DNA from: Acetoanaerobium noterae
Lineage (GTDB): Bacteria; Bacillota; Clostridia; Peptostreptococcales; Filifactoraceae
Direction: 5' to 3'
Assembly: GCF_900168025.1 (NCBI RefSeq)
Contig: NZ_FUYN01000003.1
Location: 62,001-126,000, forward strand
Length of the DNA: 64,000 nucleotides
In this document: positions 18,265 to 27,618 of the stretch, piece after piece
Position numbering within the stretch: the first letter of the stretch is position 1
Layout: every line of letters starts with the position of its first letter
Position numbers and translations under genes: made by a program
Notes under the pieces: generated by a model
Told to the model about the DNA's origin: nothing
Databases searched by the model: none
What the model saw: the letters and a program-made list of their open reading frames with translations, nothing else

Positions 18265-18279
18265 AGAAGTTTAAGTCAG

Positions 18280-19425
18280 TTATTTGTTTTTATATTTTAA
18301 AGCTACTATAGTTATATCATCTTGAAGCTCTTCATCTGGCATAATATATTCTCCATAAACCGTGCACGTCAAGTCTTTTACGGAAGGATTCTTACTATAG
18401 CTGTATATCATATTTGCCAAGGCTCTATTTAGATTGACGCTCGGAGTCTGCTTACCTTGATACAGTCCGTCTGTATGAAGCAATATGCAATCCTCATCTT
18501 CTAAAACAACTGTTTCCTCAGTATAGGTTGTATCATCCATAAATCCTATAAAGTGTCCGTTACAGTCCAGTCTCCTGCCTTTATTTATATCTAAAGAAAG
18601 TAGTGCTGGATGAGGATGTCCTGCATTTGAATAGGTAAGCTCATTACCATTTATTTTCCCTATAAATGCGGAGAAGAATACTAGCTCTGTATCTATTTTA
18701 AGCTCATGATAAGCTTTATTTATCTTTTCTAGTACATCTTTAGGCTGGCTTTCTTGCCTTATTATATTATTGAACATTTTTCTGACCATAAAGGACATCA
18801 TGGCAGCTGCTGCTCCATGCCCTTTAATATCAGCTATTATAAACCACCTATTTCCACCTGTCTCTACTAGCTCAAAGAAATCTCCACTTAAATGCTCACA
18901 GGCTTTAAAATATACATATAGGTCTAAGCCTGGATAAAGCTTATCCTCATACATAGACATTAATGCCTTTTGGAAAGCTCCTGCCATTTTCATCTCGTTA
19001 TTAATATTTCTACTAACCATCTTAAGCTGTCTATTTTGCTCATGATATTTAAGAGTATTGTTTACTTTTAATGGTATTATTACTTCCATCTGCTCAGGAG
19101 TTAACGGCTTCGTAAAATAATCTACTGCACCCATTTCTAAGGTCTGCTTTATGCTATCCATATCAGTCACTGACGAATTAACTATTATTGGAATATCTGA
19201 ATAAAGGGAGTTATTTTTGAGCTCTTTAAGCACCTCATAACCATTTTTATTTGGCATCATTAAATCCAATATAACCAAATCTACCTCGTTGGTTTTTACA
19301 ATCTCTATTGCTTCTATTCCATCTTCAGCTTGAAGATATCTTGCATTATCTATTTTTGTTTCCAGAACTTCCAGCATTAGCTTTCTATTAAATAGAGTGT
19401 CATCAACGACAAGAATTGTATACAT
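18280..19425 (-). CDS. Response regulator with PP2C/SpoIIE-type phosphatase domain
   Basis: A RsbU-like output protein. The receiver (1-120) has Asp8-Asp9, phosphoacceptor Asp54 (LDLMMPN) and a KPLTPEQM lysine segment. After a short linker, the phosphatase shows HLSGDFFELV, IADIKGHGAAAAMMS and LHTDGLYQG, with the metal-binding aspartates in place. Such proteins dephosphorylate anti-anti-sigma factors. No anti-sigma partner gene lies nearby. I chose ATG at 19425 (381 residues) because GGGAGG, itself part of an earlier in-frame ATG codon run, serves as its ribosome binding site. Confidence 0.9.
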   Translation of the reverse strand: MYTILVVDDTLFNRKLMLEVLETKIDNARYLQAEDGIEAIEIVKTNEVDLVILDLMMPNKNGYEVLKELKNNSLYSDIPIIVNSSVTDMDSIKQTLEMGAVDYFTKPLTPEQMEVIIPLKVNNTLKYHEQNRQLKMVSRNINNEMKMAGAFQKALMSMYEDKLYPGLDLYVYFKACEHLSGDFFELVETGGNRWFIIADIKGHGAAAAMMSFMVRKMFNNIIRQESQPKDVLEKINKAYHELKIDTELVFFSAFIGKINGNELTYSNAGHPHPALLSLDINKGRRLDCNGHFIGFMDDTTYTEETVVLEDEDCILLHTDGLYQGKQTPSVNLNRALANMIYSYSKNPSVKDLTCTVYGEYIMPDEELQDDITIVALKYKNK

Positions 19426-19525
19426 AAAATATGTACCTCCCATAAAAGCAAAATGAATTAATAATCTTATTAATTCATTTTACCACACCTATTAAAAAAT
19501 AATAGAAAAAATTATATAGAATTTC

Positions 19526-20122
19526 CTATTCGAATGGTTCTATTCTATCACAAAGCTTCTTTAAAAGTTCTTTTTCATGACTGATAACAACAAGGCCTAT
19601 ATTCATAGCTATAGATATCTCAAGTAAGGATTCCCAAATTTTAGCTTGTGTGATTCCATCTAGCATAGTTGTCATTTCATCAGCAATTATGAATTTTGTT
19701 TCAGGAGATAATGCTCTTGCAACACAAAAGCGTTGGAGCTCTCCTCCTGAAAGCTCGATAGGCCATCTATCCATCCAGTCAGCTTCTATTCCTAGCATAT
19801 CTAGAATATCCTCACTTGGTGTATATGCCTCTTCTAAAATCCTTTTCATCTTCCATCTAGGATTTACTGATTTTTCAGGATGCTGAAAAATCATTTGAAT
19901 AGGATTGTAGTCTTTTAAAGTAATTTCATTTGAATCAAGAAGTAAGCTTCCTTCAATTGGCTTATAATAACTGCAAAGGACTTTTCCAAAAGTAGTTTTG
20001 CCACATCCGCTGTATCCTGATATCCCTACAATTTCACCTGATTCTATTTCAAAATCTTTATTTCTAAATATCCATTCGTCTTTTCTATATCCAAAGCCTA
20101 GATTCTTTGCTTTAAGTTGCAT
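19526..20122 (-). CDS. ABC importer ATPase, nickel/peptide type (short)
   Basis: Second ATPase of the Opp/Dpp/Nik-type importer encoded upstream. Walker A is GYSGCGKTT (37-45), the signature LSGGELQRF lies near residue 125, and the Walker B strand FIIADEMT near 150. At 198 residues it lacks the extra C-terminal cysteine region of most DppF proteins, like the short CntF-type subunits. The start overlaps the end of the preceding ATPase gene by 11 bases. Confidence 0.88.
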   Translation of the reverse strand: MQLKAKNLGFGYRKDEWIFRNKDFEIESGEIVGISGYSGCGKTTFGKVLCSYYKPIEGSLLLDSNEITLKDYNPIQMIFQHPEKSVNPRWKMKRILEEAYTPSEDILDMLGIEADWMDRWPIELSGGELQRFCVARALSPETKFIIADEMTTMLDGITQAKIWESLLEISIAMNIGLVVISHEKELLKKLCDRIEPFE

Positions 20123-21140
20123 TGTTGCACCTCACCATACCATTTCTAATTTCTCTCATTTTAGGTCTTTCATCTTTACATATACTACAGGTATTTTCAC
20201 ATCTAGGAGAATATAAACATCCTGAAGGCAGTTTATTTGCCATTGGCTGACTTCCTTCAGTGACCTTAAAGCCATTTTGAGGCAGAGATTTCCATAGTGC
20301 TTTTGTATATGGATGTCTAAGATTTTCTCCTTCACCTTCAAAATCCGAAACAAGAGCTACTTCAAGAGTACTCCCTGCATAAAAAACAGCTATTTTATCT
20401 GCAATATCAAGCGCAGAGTGTATGTCATGAGTTATCATAATTACGCCTTTCCCTTGATTTGCTAGTTCCTTTATTTGATTTTTAGTTTCCTCAAGTGCCT
20501 CAGGATGAAGCCCTGGTGTTGGTTCATCAGCAATAATCAGATTCGCCTCTGGTCGTATTGAGGTGGATATCAAAACCCTTCTGAGCATTCCTCCAGAGAG
20601 CTCAAAAGGATATTTAACTTCATCTTTAGTTTTTAGCCCATATCTTGAAAACAGCTTTTTCTGATTTTTAGATGCATCTTTTTTGTCCATACCTATCTGA
20701 ACTTGCTTACCAACCTTCATAAGAGGATCCAGATAATTTACTGATTGAGGAATAAATGTTATCTCTCTTCCTCTAAGCTGTTTTTTTCTTTTATCATTAA
20801 GCAGTTCTCCATTATATAATATATTTCCGCTTACAACTGCATTGCTTGGCAATATACCTAAAATAGCATGAGCAAGTAAGCTTTTTCCTGAGCCACTTGA
20901 ACCAACTACAGCTACTATTTCACCTTTTTTCACTGTAAGATTTAAATCGTGGATTACATTTAGCTCAACTTGCTTTAAATTTTTGACATATTGATTAAAG
21001 GAAACACTTAGTCCACTTACATCAAGTAAAACAGATTCAGAATATTCTATTTTCATTTCATCAATTTTTATTTCATCTATATTCTTATCCATATTATTAT
21101 TTTCTTTGTTATTGTCTTTAGTTTTATTAAAAAGGTTCAT
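20112..21140 (-). CDS. ABC importer ATPase, nickel/peptide type
   Basis: First ATPase of the importer. Walker A is GSSGSGKS, the signature is LSGGMLRR and Walker B is LIIADEPTPGLH. The C-terminal end has the cysteine-bearing segment YSPRCENTCSIC typical of DppD/OppD-type subunits. I chose ATG at 21140 (342 residues) because GGGGAG precedes it and it clears the end of the permease gene; a longer frame reaches back to 21176. The first 45 residues are charged and low in complexity. Confidence 0.88.
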   Translation of the reverse strand: MNLFNKTKDNNKENNNMDKNIDEIKIDEMKIEYSESVLLDVSGLSVSFNQYVKNLKQVELNVIHDLNLTVKKGEIVAVVGSSGSGKSLLAHAILGILPSNAVVSGNILYNGELLNDKRKKQLRGREITFIPQSVNYLDPLMKVGKQVQIGMDKKDASKNQKKLFSRYGLKTKDEVKYPFELSGGMLRRVLISTSIRPEANLIIADEPTPGLHPEALEETKNQIKELANQGKGVIMITHDIHSALDIADKIAVFYAGSTLEVALVSDFEGEGENLRHPYTKALWKSLPQNGFKVTEGSQPMANKLPSGCLYSPRCENTCSICKDERPKMREIRNGMVRCNNAT

Positions 21141-21150
21141 AAGCTCTCCC

Positions 21151-22020
21151 CTATTCATGAGCACTACTAGGATCATACAGCATTTTTAAATTTTCACCTA
21201 TCACATCAAAAAGCTTTACAACTATAATCAATGCTAACCCAGGAAAAAATGCAAGCCACCACATACCTGTAGATAAATACATCATTGATTCAGATAATAT
21301 TATTCCAATCGCTGGCTTATGTGGAGATAGCCCAAAGCCTAAAAAAGTAATAGCAGCTTCGTGTAAGATTGCATGAGGAAATAATAATAAATAGCCTATT
21401 AATAGCTGAGGAACTATATGAGGCAATATGTGCTTTGTAGCTACATACCAGCTTGTTTTTCCCATATGCCTAGAAATTTTGACATAATCAGCGGTCTTTA
21501 TTTGTAATATCTCAGCTCTTACTATTCTTGTAAGAGTTGGCCAGTGAGTTACTGCTACTCCAACAACTACGCCTTTTACTCCTCCGCCAAGGGCAAATGA
21601 TATTAGAATTAGAAAAACAATGTGAGGCATTCCTAAAAATAAATCTATAAACCAGCTAACTACTAAATCGCATTTATCGTTAATGCTTGCAATAAGACCC
21701 AATATTGTTGCTAAAACTACGCTTATTGTTGCAGCTAATGCTCCTACAGCAACACTGAGCCTAAGTCCCTTAATAGTTCTTGTGAACATATCTCTTCCTA
21801 ACCAATCAGTACCGAAAATATTATCAAATGATGGTGCGAGATTTTTAGCATTTAAATTAGTTGCAATATTTGAGTCTGGCAGTGCATAGCTAGCAATTAA
21901 TACACTAAGTAATATCAATATTGACAGTCCAATTACTCCAAAAGTATACTGCCTTCTATTAATAGTGAATTTTTGTTTTTGCTTTTTTTTGTTTGCTGTA
22001 TTTATTGCATAATCACTCAT
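21151..22020 (-). CDS. ABC importer permease, DppC/NikC type
   Basis: A 289-residue inner permease with about six membrane segments. The DWLGRDMFTRTIKGLR segment after the first membrane helix marks the DppC/NikC group, and the coupling EAA loop is near HEAAITFLGFGLSP. The LSESMMYLSTGMWWLAFFPG segment resembles metal-chelate members of the family. The start overlaps the stop of the preceding permease by 4 bases. Confidence 0.9.
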   Translation of the reverse strand: MSDYAINTANKKKQKQKFTINRRQYTFGVIGLSILILLSVLIASYALPDSNIATNLNAKNLAPSFDNIFGTDWLGRDMFTRTIKGLRLSVAVGALAATISVVLATILGLIASINDKCDLVVSWFIDLFLGMPHIVFLILISFALGGGVKGVVVGVAVTHWPTLTRIVRAEILQIKTADYVKISRHMGKTSWYVATKHILPHIVPQLLIGYLLLFPHAILHEAAITFLGFGLSPHKPAIGIILSESMMYLSTGMWWLAFFPGLALIIVVKLFDVIGENLKMLYDPSSAHE

Positions 22021-23009
22021 GATGCACTAATCCCCCTCATTCTTGGATCTACAACCTTGTACAAAATATCTGCTATTAGGTTGCCACTAAATACAAATAT
22101 TGCTGAAAACAGCACTATTCCTAAAAGCAGAGGTACATCCCCTCTTAGTCCTGCTTCTGTTATGGCTGAACCTAATCCTGGATAGGAAAATATTTTTTCT
22201 GCCAGTATAGAGCCTCCAAATAGCTCTCCAAAATAAGCAAACTGAAGTGTAATAGCAGGAAGAGCAGTATTTCTTATACCGTGATTTTTTACAATTTCCC
22301 AGTCGCTTTCTCCTCTGGCTTTTGCAAATAAAACATAGTCGCTGTTTAGAACTTCTATTAGCTTTGTTCTAGTATGCATTGCCATATTTGCCACTCCTAA
22401 AATACTAAGTGTGAGAGCCGGAAGTATAAAGTGCATGAACTTGTCAGCAAGTGTTACATCTGTTTTCAAAACTCCAGCAGGAACTGCAAGCCCTATCGGA
22501 AGAATTCCTAGCCATACTACAAAGACTATTAGAAGTAAAAGTCCAAGCCAAAATGTAGGGGTAGATGCAAGAATAAAGCAATACCATTTAATTACCTTAT
22601 CTATCCATGACCCTTTTTTCACAGCCGAAACTATCCCTAAAATAAAACCGAGTATTCCAGAAATAGTCCAAGCTGTTCCCATAAGTAGAAGAGATGCTGT
22701 AAACCTTTCAGAAATAATTTCTATTACTGGTCTTCTATATATTTTCGAATCTCCTAAATCTCCTCTAGCTACAGCACTAGCCCATGAGAGAAATTGCTCA
22801 TGAGCCGGCTTATCTAGTCCCCAGTATTGCTCAATCTTAGCTCTTTGCTCAGGGCCGACATTCATCATGTCAGCCCCAATATATGCCTTAACTGGATCAA
22901 TAGGAGAATTCGAAATAAGCACAAATGATAATGCGCATAATGCGAATAATAGACTTGTAAATCTAATCACTTTTTTTATAATAAAGGTTAAGACAGAGTT
23001 ATTATTCAT
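22017..23009 (-). CDS. ABC importer permease, DppB/NikB type
   Basis: A 330-residue permease with about six membrane segments and the DppB-type region SPIDPVKAYIGADM after helix one. The FSYPGLGSAITEAGLRGDVPLL segment near the end is characteristic. GAAAGGA precedes the ATG and the gene begins 16 bp after the substrate-binding protein gene. With its partner it forms the channel of the importer. Confidence 0.9.
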   Translation of the reverse strand: MNNNSVLTFIIKKVIRFTSLLFALCALSFVLISNSPIDPVKAYIGADMMNVGPEQRAKIEQYWGLDKPAHEQFLSWASAVARGDLGDSKIYRRPVIEIISERFTASLLLMGTAWTISGILGFILGIVSAVKKGSWIDKVIKWYCFILASTPTFWLGLLLLIVFVVWLGILPIGLAVPAGVLKTDVTLADKFMHFILPALTLSILGVANMAMHTRTKLIEVLNSDYVLFAKARGESDWEIVKNHGIRNTALPAITLQFAYFGELFGGSILAEKIFSYPGLGSAITEAGLRGDVPLLLGIVLFSAIFVFSGNLIADILYKVVDPRMRGISAS

Positions 23010-23025
23010 AATATTGTCCTTTCAG

Positions 23026-24636
23026 CTAATCTATCCATTTCCACTGCTCTATATTGCTTGTTAACGGCCAGCCATGTCCATGTGGCTGTATTTGTTGCTT
23101 CCCAATATCAAGTTTATCATTAACTAAATACAAATGACTTCTATTAACTAGCCAAACCCAAGGAACATCACCTTTACCGCTAAGACCAGTTTCACCATCC
23201 CATTGTGCTTTTTTCCAGTATTCGTTTGCCTCTTCTTCACTTCTAGCTTGAAGAGCTTTTTCCATATACTCATCCACTTTTTGATTTTCGTAGTAGCCAG
23301 GATTGTACCACTCAACACCCTTCATTTTGCTTGAGTAGACATTGTACATCTCAAGAGGGTCTTGACTTCCCCATCCCATAAGTATCGCATCTTTATGTAA
23401 AACTGCTTCTATTTCATCCCAAGTTTTAGCCTCTATTACTATATTTATTCCTATTGGTTTAACCATGTCCGCTACTACCATAGCAAGCGACTGTCTTAGC
23501 TGATCCCCTGATGGGTATACTAGGTTAAATTCAGCTTTAATGTTATCTTTTTCCAAAATTCCATCGCCATCAGCATCTATCCATCCACCGTCAGTTAATA
23601 TCTTCTTTGCTAAATCAATATCATTATCTGTCGTTACTGTTTCTTCATTCCACCATGGCATCTTATCACAAATACTATATGCTTTAGTTCCATAGCCTTC
23701 TAATACACCATCTACTATCGCCTGTCTATCAAGAGCAACATTGATTGCTTGTCGAATAGCTAAATCAGAGGTAACATCATTTCCGATTGGATTTGAATCT
23801 GCATCAGCTTCTCCACTTTTTACTGTAGGAAACATTATTCCTCTATTGTCTACACTTGAAACCTCAGTAAGCTTCATTCCCTCTATCTTTTGAGATGCAT
23901 AGCTTGGAGGTATAGCTGTCATATCAAGCTGACCTGCCTTTGCTGCAGCAAAAGCAGCATCTTCTTCTAAAAATAAAAATGTAATTTTATCGAAATTAGG
24001 TTTTTGTCCATAATAATTCTCATTTGGTTTAACTATTATCTGCTGTCCCTTATCCCACTGAACAAGAACTAGTGGCCCTGACCCTATAGGTTTTTGATAA
24101 TATTCACTAGTATAAGATTTTTTTGGAACAATACCAGTTGCAATTAAATTTGATATAAATGTCGAGCGTGGTGATTTAAGTTTAAATTCTAAAGAATAAT
24201 CACTTTTACTTGTAACTGAATCTACAAATGTTAAATCAACAGTTGATGATGATTCCATTAACTTTTCGAAAGTGAAAACAACATCCTCTGATGTAAGTGG
24301 CTGTCCATCAGAAAACTTAGCATCCTCTCTGATATTCACTGTCCAAGTTAAGCCATCTTCACTCACCTCGTAACCAGTTGCTAAATCATTTATTATATTC
24401 ATATCCTGATCTCTTTTTAAAAGTGTGCTTTGGAAAAGAGGCGAGCCATATCTTCCCCATCCGTTTATAGGGTCAAAACCACCATCTGGCTCTGAGCCTA
24501 GAGCGAGCACTAGCTCTTTTTTCGCTTCTTTTTCTTCAGATTGTGAATTTTCTGCTTGCTTACTACTACAACCTCCAAGTAACAAGCTAGATGCTAGCAT
24601 AGTAATACATAATAGTGAAATTGCTATTTTCTTCAC
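23026..24636 (-). CDS. ABC importer substrate-binding lipoprotein (nickel/peptide type)
   Basis: A 536-residue SBP_bac_5-type receptor anchored by a lipid. The signal peptide ends in a lipobox LLLGGC near residue 22. Body motifs include EPDGGFDPINGW, EDGLTWTVNIREDAKFSDG and IRQAINVALDRQAI. I chose GTG at 24636 because GGAGGG stands 5 bases before it; the longer frame starts within a terminator hairpin. The WGRYGSPLFQSTLLK segment and the permeases recall nickel or metallophore (Nik/Cnt) receptors, but histidine or other metal ligands cannot be confirmed by eye. Oligopeptide uptake remains possible. Confidence 0.88.
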   Translation of the reverse strand: MKKIAISLLCITMLASSLLLGGCSSKQAENSQSEEKEAKKELVLALGSEPDGGFDPINGWGRYGSPLFQSTLLKRDQDMNIINDLATGYEVSEDGLTWTVNIREDAKFSDGQPLTSEDVVFTFEKLMESSSTVDLTFVDSVTSKSDYSLEFKLKSPRSTFISNLIATGIVPKKSYTSEYYQKPIGSGPLVLVQWDKGQQIIVKPNENYYGQKPNFDKITFLFLEEDAAFAAAKAGQLDMTAIPPSYASQKIEGMKLTEVSSVDNRGIMFPTVKSGEADADSNPIGNDVTSDLAIRQAINVALDRQAIVDGVLEGYGTKAYSICDKMPWWNEETVTTDNDIDLAKKILTDGGWIDADGDGILEKDNIKAEFNLVYPSGDQLRQSLAMVVADMVKPIGINIVIEAKTWDEIEAVLHKDAILMGWGSQDPLEMYNVYSSKMKGVEWYNPGYYENQKVDEYMEKALQARSEEEANEYWKKAQWDGETGLSGKGDVPWVWLVNRSHLYLVNDKLDIGKQQIQPHGHGWPLTSNIEQWKWID

Positions 24637-24677
24637 GATAACCCTCCTAAATTTATTATTAGTAAAAAGCATAAAAA

Positions 24678-24724
24678 AGCCATGAAAACTAAAGTATTAT
24701 AAAAATACAATAGCCTTCATGGCT
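24678..24724 (-). terminator. Terminator after the PEP carboxykinase gene
   Basis: AGCCATGAA (24678-24686) pairs with TTCATGGCT (24716-24724), with an inner GTATT/AATAC pair. TTTTTT follows on the minus strand. It lies just 40 bases before the start of the substrate-binding protein gene, so it could also act as an attenuator for the importer operon. Confidence 0.75.
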
Positions 24725-24841
24725 TGATTTTAAAGTATTAATTAAAATCTTTGCAGCTTCATTCTGCGGTTAATATAATTATACACCGAATAATTATTCA
24801 TTTCAATATGAAATACAATAATTAGATATAAAATTAACAAC

Positions 24842-26530
24842 TTATATATTTACTACATGTTTTAAATCTATATGAGAGTATATGCTCTCTTTCATTTTTA
24901 CTAGAGCTTCAAGAGCCTCTTTTGGCAAAGCATCCCTTCCGCATAGATCTATTTCTTTATTCTTAATAAAGTTTATCCTATCTTGAATTCTGTTATTTAG
25001 TGCCTCTAGGTATTTTTTATCCGAAAGATTAGGAATAAATCCAGCAAGTTCTTGTATCTGCATACCAAAGATTTCATTCCAAGAAACAAAATTAGCTTTA
25101 TTATCTACTATATCCTCTAATATTCCCAAGGTTATTTCTTTAGGAATTTTCTTGCCCATAAAGCTACCTGTATTAATAATATAGCACTCAACAGCTCTCT
25201 TTTCAAATAGCTCTTTAAATTTAAGGTAATCATCTGATAAAGGATAGGTTCTAAAAGGATTGGCATATGGCTCAATAACTAAAGCATCTGGGTCTACTCC
25301 TTGTAGTAACCTTTCTGCACTGCTTCTTTTTGTTGCAAGAGTTGCTCCCATAGTGGCCGCTAATATATTATTAGTAAGCTTAAGTACTGGAGGTAATGTT
25401 TCGTCCTTCATAATCCAAAATATAGCATTTACTGGATTTTCAAACTTATCTAATCTATTAGTAGTCCACAGCTTTGATTTTATTGCTCTTCCGTTACCGT
25501 TTCTTATATCTTCAGTTACTAAGGTTTTATTACCTTTATCATCTATAGTAACTCCACAATTTTGAGCTGTAATTAGATATTTATTATCGTCACAGCCAGC
25601 AGGATAATCCTGAGTTTTATCAAAATATGAAGGCTCAAGTGCAACAGATGAGCCATCTTCAACTGAAATTACAAATGCATCGTCATGAAGCACCATAACC
25701 TCGTATTTTCCGTCGTGCTTTGCATGAGTCAGTGTGGATTTGCCTGAACCAGATAATCCAAATACACCTGCAACAAAATTTCTTCCATCCTTTAAGGTAT
25801 ATCTTTTTTGTCCAGCATGACATGATGCAAAGCCATTTCTGTTGGCGCATCCCCAAGCCAAGGTTAAAGTTCCTTTCTTATGCTCTCCAAAATATCTCAT
25901 ACCTAAAAGCGCTGCGCAATTGTGGTTTGGATCAAATATTGTAAGCCCAACAGGATAATTTTCATTTTTCCAGTCTGGATCTGAAAAAACATAGATATCC
26001 CCTTCGTTACCTATAGCTTTTGACTCCTCATACATCCTTATATACTCTTCGTTAAACTCCTGAAAGTTTAACAGCCAGTTGTAAGCTATATTTTCATGTC
26101 CCTCAGGAATTAATAAATGAGCTTTTATCATAAAATCTTTATCTAGTCCAATACAGGATTGAATATGGTAAAGTTTTTTTGTTCTAGTTTGATATATTGC
26201 TTCTCTAACTACAGCACTATACTCATCTTCACTAATTCCAGGACTACCTAGAATTCTTCTTGCTTGAGCACATCTTGCACTTACATCCCCATCGTTAAAA
26301 AGCAATACCTTTGAATCTTTATCTAAGCCTATTTTTTCTGGCTCGTATACAGGCATATCTGTAACTATAGTTCCAGGCGAATTTTTTGCCAATTGATATG
26401 CTTGCTTCAAATTTTCAATATTATGAACGTTATTTCCCCAAAAAGCTGATTCTATTGTAGTTCTCATTCTAGAAAATACCGTATTGCTTGAACTAATTTC
26501 ACGTGTATTCCATTGATTTCTCGTAGACAT
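24842..26530 (-). CDS. pckA: Phosphoenolpyruvate carboxykinase (ATP)
   Basis: Interconverts oxaloacetate plus ATP and PEP plus CO2 plus ADP. The P-loop GLSGSGKSTL is near residue 257; the metal-site strand VLHDDAFVIS follows near 280. The region TLAWGCANRNGF and the later ATMGATLATKRSSAER are family signatures. At 562 residues it is a bit longer than E. coli PckA (about 540). GGAGG with 6-base spacing precedes the ATG. It forms its own unit with a terminator behind it. Confidence 0.9.
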   Translation of the reverse strand: MSTRNQWNTREISSSNTVFSRMRTTIESAFWGNNVHNIENLKQAYQLAKNSPGTIVTDMPVYEPEKIGLDKDSKVLLFNDGDVSARCAQARRILGSPGISEDEYSAVVREAIYQTRTKKLYHIQSCIGLDKDFMIKAHLLIPEGHENIAYNWLLNFQEFNEEYIRMYEESKAIGNEGDIYVFSDPDWKNENYPVGLTIFDPNHNCAALLGMRYFGEHKKGTLTLAWGCANRNGFASCHAGQKRYTLKDGRNFVAGVFGLSGSGKSTLTHAKHDGKYEVMVLHDDAFVISVEDGSSVALEPSYFDKTQDYPAGCDDNKYLITAQNCGVTIDDKGNKTLVTEDIRNGNGRAIKSKLWTTNRLDKFENPVNAIFWIMKDETLPPVLKLTNNILAATMGATLATKRSSAERLLQGVDPDALVIEPYANPFRTYPLSDDYLKFKELFEKRAVECYIINTGSFMGKKIPKEITLGILEDIVDNKANFVSWNEIFGMQIQELAGFIPNLSDKKYLEALNNRIQDRINFIKNKEIDLCGRDALPKEALEALVKMKESIYSHIDLKHVVNI

Positions 26531-26730
26531 TTCGGCCTCCTAAAATAACCATATAAATTATTTTTTCTGAATTACGAGTATTATTGTAATACAATTAGTT
26601 TAAAAGTGCCATACTTTTTTTGATATATTTTCATTAGGATAACACAATGGAAAATAAAAAGCCTATCATTGCAAGATTTTCATCAATTTATGAATTAAAA
26701 AATTTTTTATCCTGCGTTTTTTCGTTAAAA

Positions 26731-26786
26731 AAAACTCAAACTTCTAATTTATACATATAATGTATCCAATTAGAAGTTTGAGTTTT
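26731..26786 (-). terminator. Strong terminator after the YkgJ-type gene
   Basis: AAAACTCAAACTTCTAATT (26731-26749) and AATTAGAAGTTTGAGTTTT (26768-26786) form a perfect 19-bp stem around an 18-base loop. On the minus strand TTTTTTTAACG follows. It could work in both directions. The remaining gap up to pckA (26531-26730) is AT-rich with no gene seen. Confidence 0.85.
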
Positions 26787-26793
26787 TGATGTA

Positions 26794-27504
26794 CTACTTA
26801 TTTATATAAACTTTTGGTATAATATGCTCTGCAATTTTAATTAGCCTTCTTCTTAGCTTATCCGTCAATTTGTTTTCAAATCTTAGCTTGTCAATTTCCT
26901 CAGTATCAAACAACAATCCAGCAATATGCTCTACGATTCCTTTATCTGCATAATCGATTTCAAGATTATTGCTGATAATAAAACCACTGTCTATATTCAC
27001 AAGCCTGTCATACAATCGATTTCTAAAGCTTAAATCATATAGCTCTCCTATAAAATCATGGCAATATGGTATCTGAAAGTCCAAATATTCCTTAGAAACC
27101 TCATAACCATTTTCATTAAATTCTTTTGAAATATCAAGTGCTTGTTTATGAAGACGTTTGAGATTTGATTCGTAGTCATCTTTTAGCCAATGTCCATATA
27201 GTCTGCAATTTAGAGGTCTAACTTCATAAATTTTACATCTCTTGGTTTTATCCAAAAAAGGACATTTATTTCTCTTTTGATATATGTCTAGATAATATAC
27301 CATAATGGCTTTTTTTAAATCTGGAGTAAACAAACTATTTTCAAGTAAATAAACATAAATATTTGCCGTCTCAGTGAATGAAGCTCCTACAGACTCGCTG
27401 CAGCAATTGGCACAGCCTTTACAATTTCCTGGAAGTATTTGACTATATATAGCTTCTAGTTGCTTATTTATTTCTTTCTTATTTTCATAAAAACTACTTA
27501 TCAA
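26794..27504 (-). CDS. YkgJ-family protein with cysteine cluster
   Basis: A 236-residue member of the zinc/iron-chelating family (PF03692). The cluster Cys28, Cys31, Cys34 and Cys35 reads CKGCANCC; a second set appears in CPFLDKTKRCKIYEVRPLNC near 80-100. The biochemical role of the family is not settled. The start is a TTG at 27504 with GGAGA nine bases upstream; no in-frame ATG lies near. It is followed by a long perfect terminator. Confidence 0.8.
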   Translation of the reverse strand: MISSFYENKKEINKQLEAIYSQILPGNCKGCANCCSESVGASFTETANIYVYLLENSLFTPDLKKAIMVYYLDIYQKRNKCPFLDKTKRCKIYEVRPLNCRLYGHWLKDDYESNLKRLHKQALDISKEFNENGYEVSKEYLDFQIPYCHDFIGELYDLSFRNRLYDRLVNIDSGFIISNNLEIDYADKGIVEHIAGLLFDTEEIDKLRFENKLTDKLRRRLIKIAEHIIPKVYINK

Positions 27505-27618
27505 TATCTCATTTCTCCTATTCTCTAATCGGTAACAAAGCTCTAACTAATTATAGCAATTAAAGTTTGCTGATAAATCTTTGGCTCTTTGCTGTATTAA
27601 CAATAAGAACTTCCTCAT

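Noticed and set aside
22411-22803. Long plus-strand open frame inside the permease gene
   Set aside because: Antisense shadow of an obvious ABC permease; no start signal or family resemblance.
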